From an uncultured Oscillospiraceae bacterium (GTDB lineage Bacteria > Bacillota > Clostridia > Oscillospirales > Ruminococcaceae), in NCBI GenBank assembly GCA_947522735.1, contig CANNTZ010000061.1:1-15214 (forward strand): DNA of 15,214 nucleotides. Reading direction: 5' to 3'. The translations under genes were made by a program, and so were the position numbers. Below are positions 14,305 through 15,214 of this stretch, one piece after another. A model generated the notes under the pieces. That model was not told where the DNA came from, did no database searches, and saw only the letters and a program-made list of their open reading frames with translations. Numbering within the stretch: position 1 is the first letter of the stretch; each line of letters starts with the position of its first letter.

Positions 14305-15134
14305 CGTCCGTCAATCTCCTCCTTGCGTCGTTTTCCCTCGTCGAGCAGCTCATTCAGGCGCCTGCGATCCTGCCGCTCAAGGGCGGAGCTGTAGTCGGTC
14401 AGGTTTGCTATCAGGATATCGAGCTCGCGGATAAGGTTGTCGCGGTTGTCGAGAAAAAGCTCGGTCCACATTTCGGGATTCAGCCACGCCACGCGGGTCA
14501 TGTCCTTGTAGCTGCCAGCGGAGAAGCCGCGGTGGCGGCGTGCGGTCGGGCTTTTGACATATGCGCTCGAAACAACGTGCGCAAGCTGAGAGGTGAAAGC
14601 TATCATCTCATCGTGCGCCTCGGCGGTGGTCACGGATATGTGTCCGAAGCCTGCGGGCGCAAGCAGCTCCTTGATGTGTCCGAGAAGCGCAATGTCGTCG
14701 TGATTCTGCGGGACGATCACCATCGGAGCGCCGTGGTAGAGGGTATCGGTCGCGTATTTGAAGCCGGAATATTGACGTCCGGCCATCGGATGCGCGCCCA
14801 CATAGGTAAAGCCGTATTCGTTCGCGAGCGCAAAGCCGTGCGGCACGACGTCGCGCTTGGTGCCGCAGCAATCCATCACAACGGTTTTTTTGCCGAAGCA
14901 TGTGGCGTTTTCGCGCATATATTCAACGGCGGCCGCGGGATAGACGCATATTAGGATAATATCGCAGAGCGGTATATTTTCGGTGGTGAGCGCGGCGTCC
15001 ACTGCGCCGGAGAGTATGGCAAAATCGAGAGTGGACCGGTCGGTGTCGGCGGCATAGACGGCGTGTCCCGCCTTGTGATACGCCTTGGCGAAGGAGCCGC
15101 CGATAAGCCCGAGTCCAACGATTCCGACGTTCAT
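14301..15134 (-). CDS. tyrA: prephenate dehydrogenase
   Basis: This enzyme catalyses NAD+-dependent oxidative decarboxylation of prephenate to 4-hydroxyphenylpyruvate, the tyrosine branch. It has 277 residues. The Rossmann fold begins at the N-terminus (VGIVGLGLIGGSFA, glycines 7, 9 and 12), followed by the acidic AADTD. Catalytic-domain motifs are YVGAHPMAGRQYSGF (114-118 AHPMA), ITSQLAHVVSSAYV-like helix residues (179-192) and FSAGSYKDMTRVAWLNPEMW. It ends soon after the catalytic helical domain and has no C-terminal ACT domain, unlike B. subtilis-type TyrA, so allosteric tyrosine control through such a domain is not expected. The ribosome binding site GGGAGG lies inside the upstream gene. 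The start overlaps the upstream stop (ATGA), and the stop overlaps the aroB start. Confidence 0.95.
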   Translation of the reverse strand: MNVGIVGLGLIGGSFAKAYHKAGHAVYAADTDRSTLDFAILSGAVDAALTTENIPLCDIILICVYPAAAVEYMRENATCFGKKTVVMDCCGTKRDVVPHGFALANEYGFTYVGAHPMAGRQYSGFKYATDTLYHGAPMVIVPQNHDDIALLGHIKELLAPAGFGHISVTTAEAHDEMIAFTSQLAHVVSSAYVKSPTARRHRGFSAGSYKDMTRVAWLNPEMWTELFLDNRDNLIRELDILIANLTDYSSALERQDRRRLNELLDEGKRRKEEIDGR

Positions 15135-15214
15135 CTGACCGCCTCCCTCACGGCGAGCACCTTTCCGGCGAGCACGTCGTATTCCTCCGGTCGCAGCGAC
15201 TGCGCGCCGTCGCA
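15131..15214 (-). CDS. aroF: DAHP synthase, C-terminal 27 codons only (gene runs off the right edge)
   Basis: Reading in from the right edge, the last 27 codons encode CDGAQSLRPEEYDVLAGKVL followed by AVREAVR and a TGA. The DGAQSL-x-PEE-(F/Y) ending is the one found at the C-terminus of type I 3-deoxy-7-phosphoheptulonate synthases of the B. subtilis/Thermotoga (AroF/AroG, I-beta) kind. That enzyme condenses PEP with erythrose 4-phosphate and opens the shikimate pathway. The stop overlaps the tyrA ATG (ATGA). Position at the head of an aromatic operon agrees with this. Only a short tail is visible, so subtype and any regulatory domain cannot be judged; the N-terminal part lies beyond the window. 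Confidence 0.72.
   Translation of the reverse strand, partial: CDGAQSLRPEEYDVLAGKVLAVREAVR

Overview
The window looks like a piece of a GC-rich Clostridia-type (Firmicutes) chromosome. This rests on strong GGAGG-type ribosome binding sites, an AbrB-family transition-state regulator with a C-terminal four-cysteine ribbon, a DtxR/MntR-type metalloregulator, and a SAM methyltransferase whose sequence resembles a family I know from clostridia. I cannot name a genus. No rRNA, tRNA, CRISPR array, transposase or integrase was seen.

Left part (1-3550, + strand). An AraC-type regulator that enters from the left edge is interrupted by a frame change near position 325. Its stop overlaps the start of a cytoplasmic type I L-asparaginase (761-1780), which is followed by a probable terminator. 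Next comes a module with its own sigma-A-like promoter, a doubtful small ORF, and an MT-A70-type adenine methyltransferase gene (2069-2714) broken by a single extra G and carrying changes at conserved positions. A SAM-dependent methyltransferase (2737-3495) follows.

Middle part (3560-8422, + strand). A MATE efflux transporter with a TTG start, an M18 aspartyl aminopeptidase and the tRNA t6A enzyme TsaD are closely spaced and probably co-transcribed. An AT-rich intergenic stretch of about 270 bases carries a near-consensus promoter and a long leader before the AbrB-like regulator. A DtxR-family repressor follows with its own promoter. Both small regulators end in rho-independent terminators.

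Right part (8504-15214, - strand). This is a compact aromatic amino acid operon. Transcribed right to left it reads DAHP synthase (3' end only), tyrA, aroB, aroA, aroC, pheA, and a fused aroE-aroK, and it ends at a strong terminator that faces the dtxR-like gene. Five of the six junctions are tight stop/start overlaps; only aroC-pheA has a gap (21 bases). The genes encode every step from erythrose-4-phosphate plus PEP to chorismate except 3-dehydroquinate dehydratase, and add the committed steps to tyrosine and phenylalanine.

I found no clear sign of an undescribed system. The observations most worth a second look are the aroE-aroK fusion within the overlapping operon, the two broken genes at the left, the promoter-bearing MT-A70 module, and the iron-type ligand set in the DtxR-family repressor.
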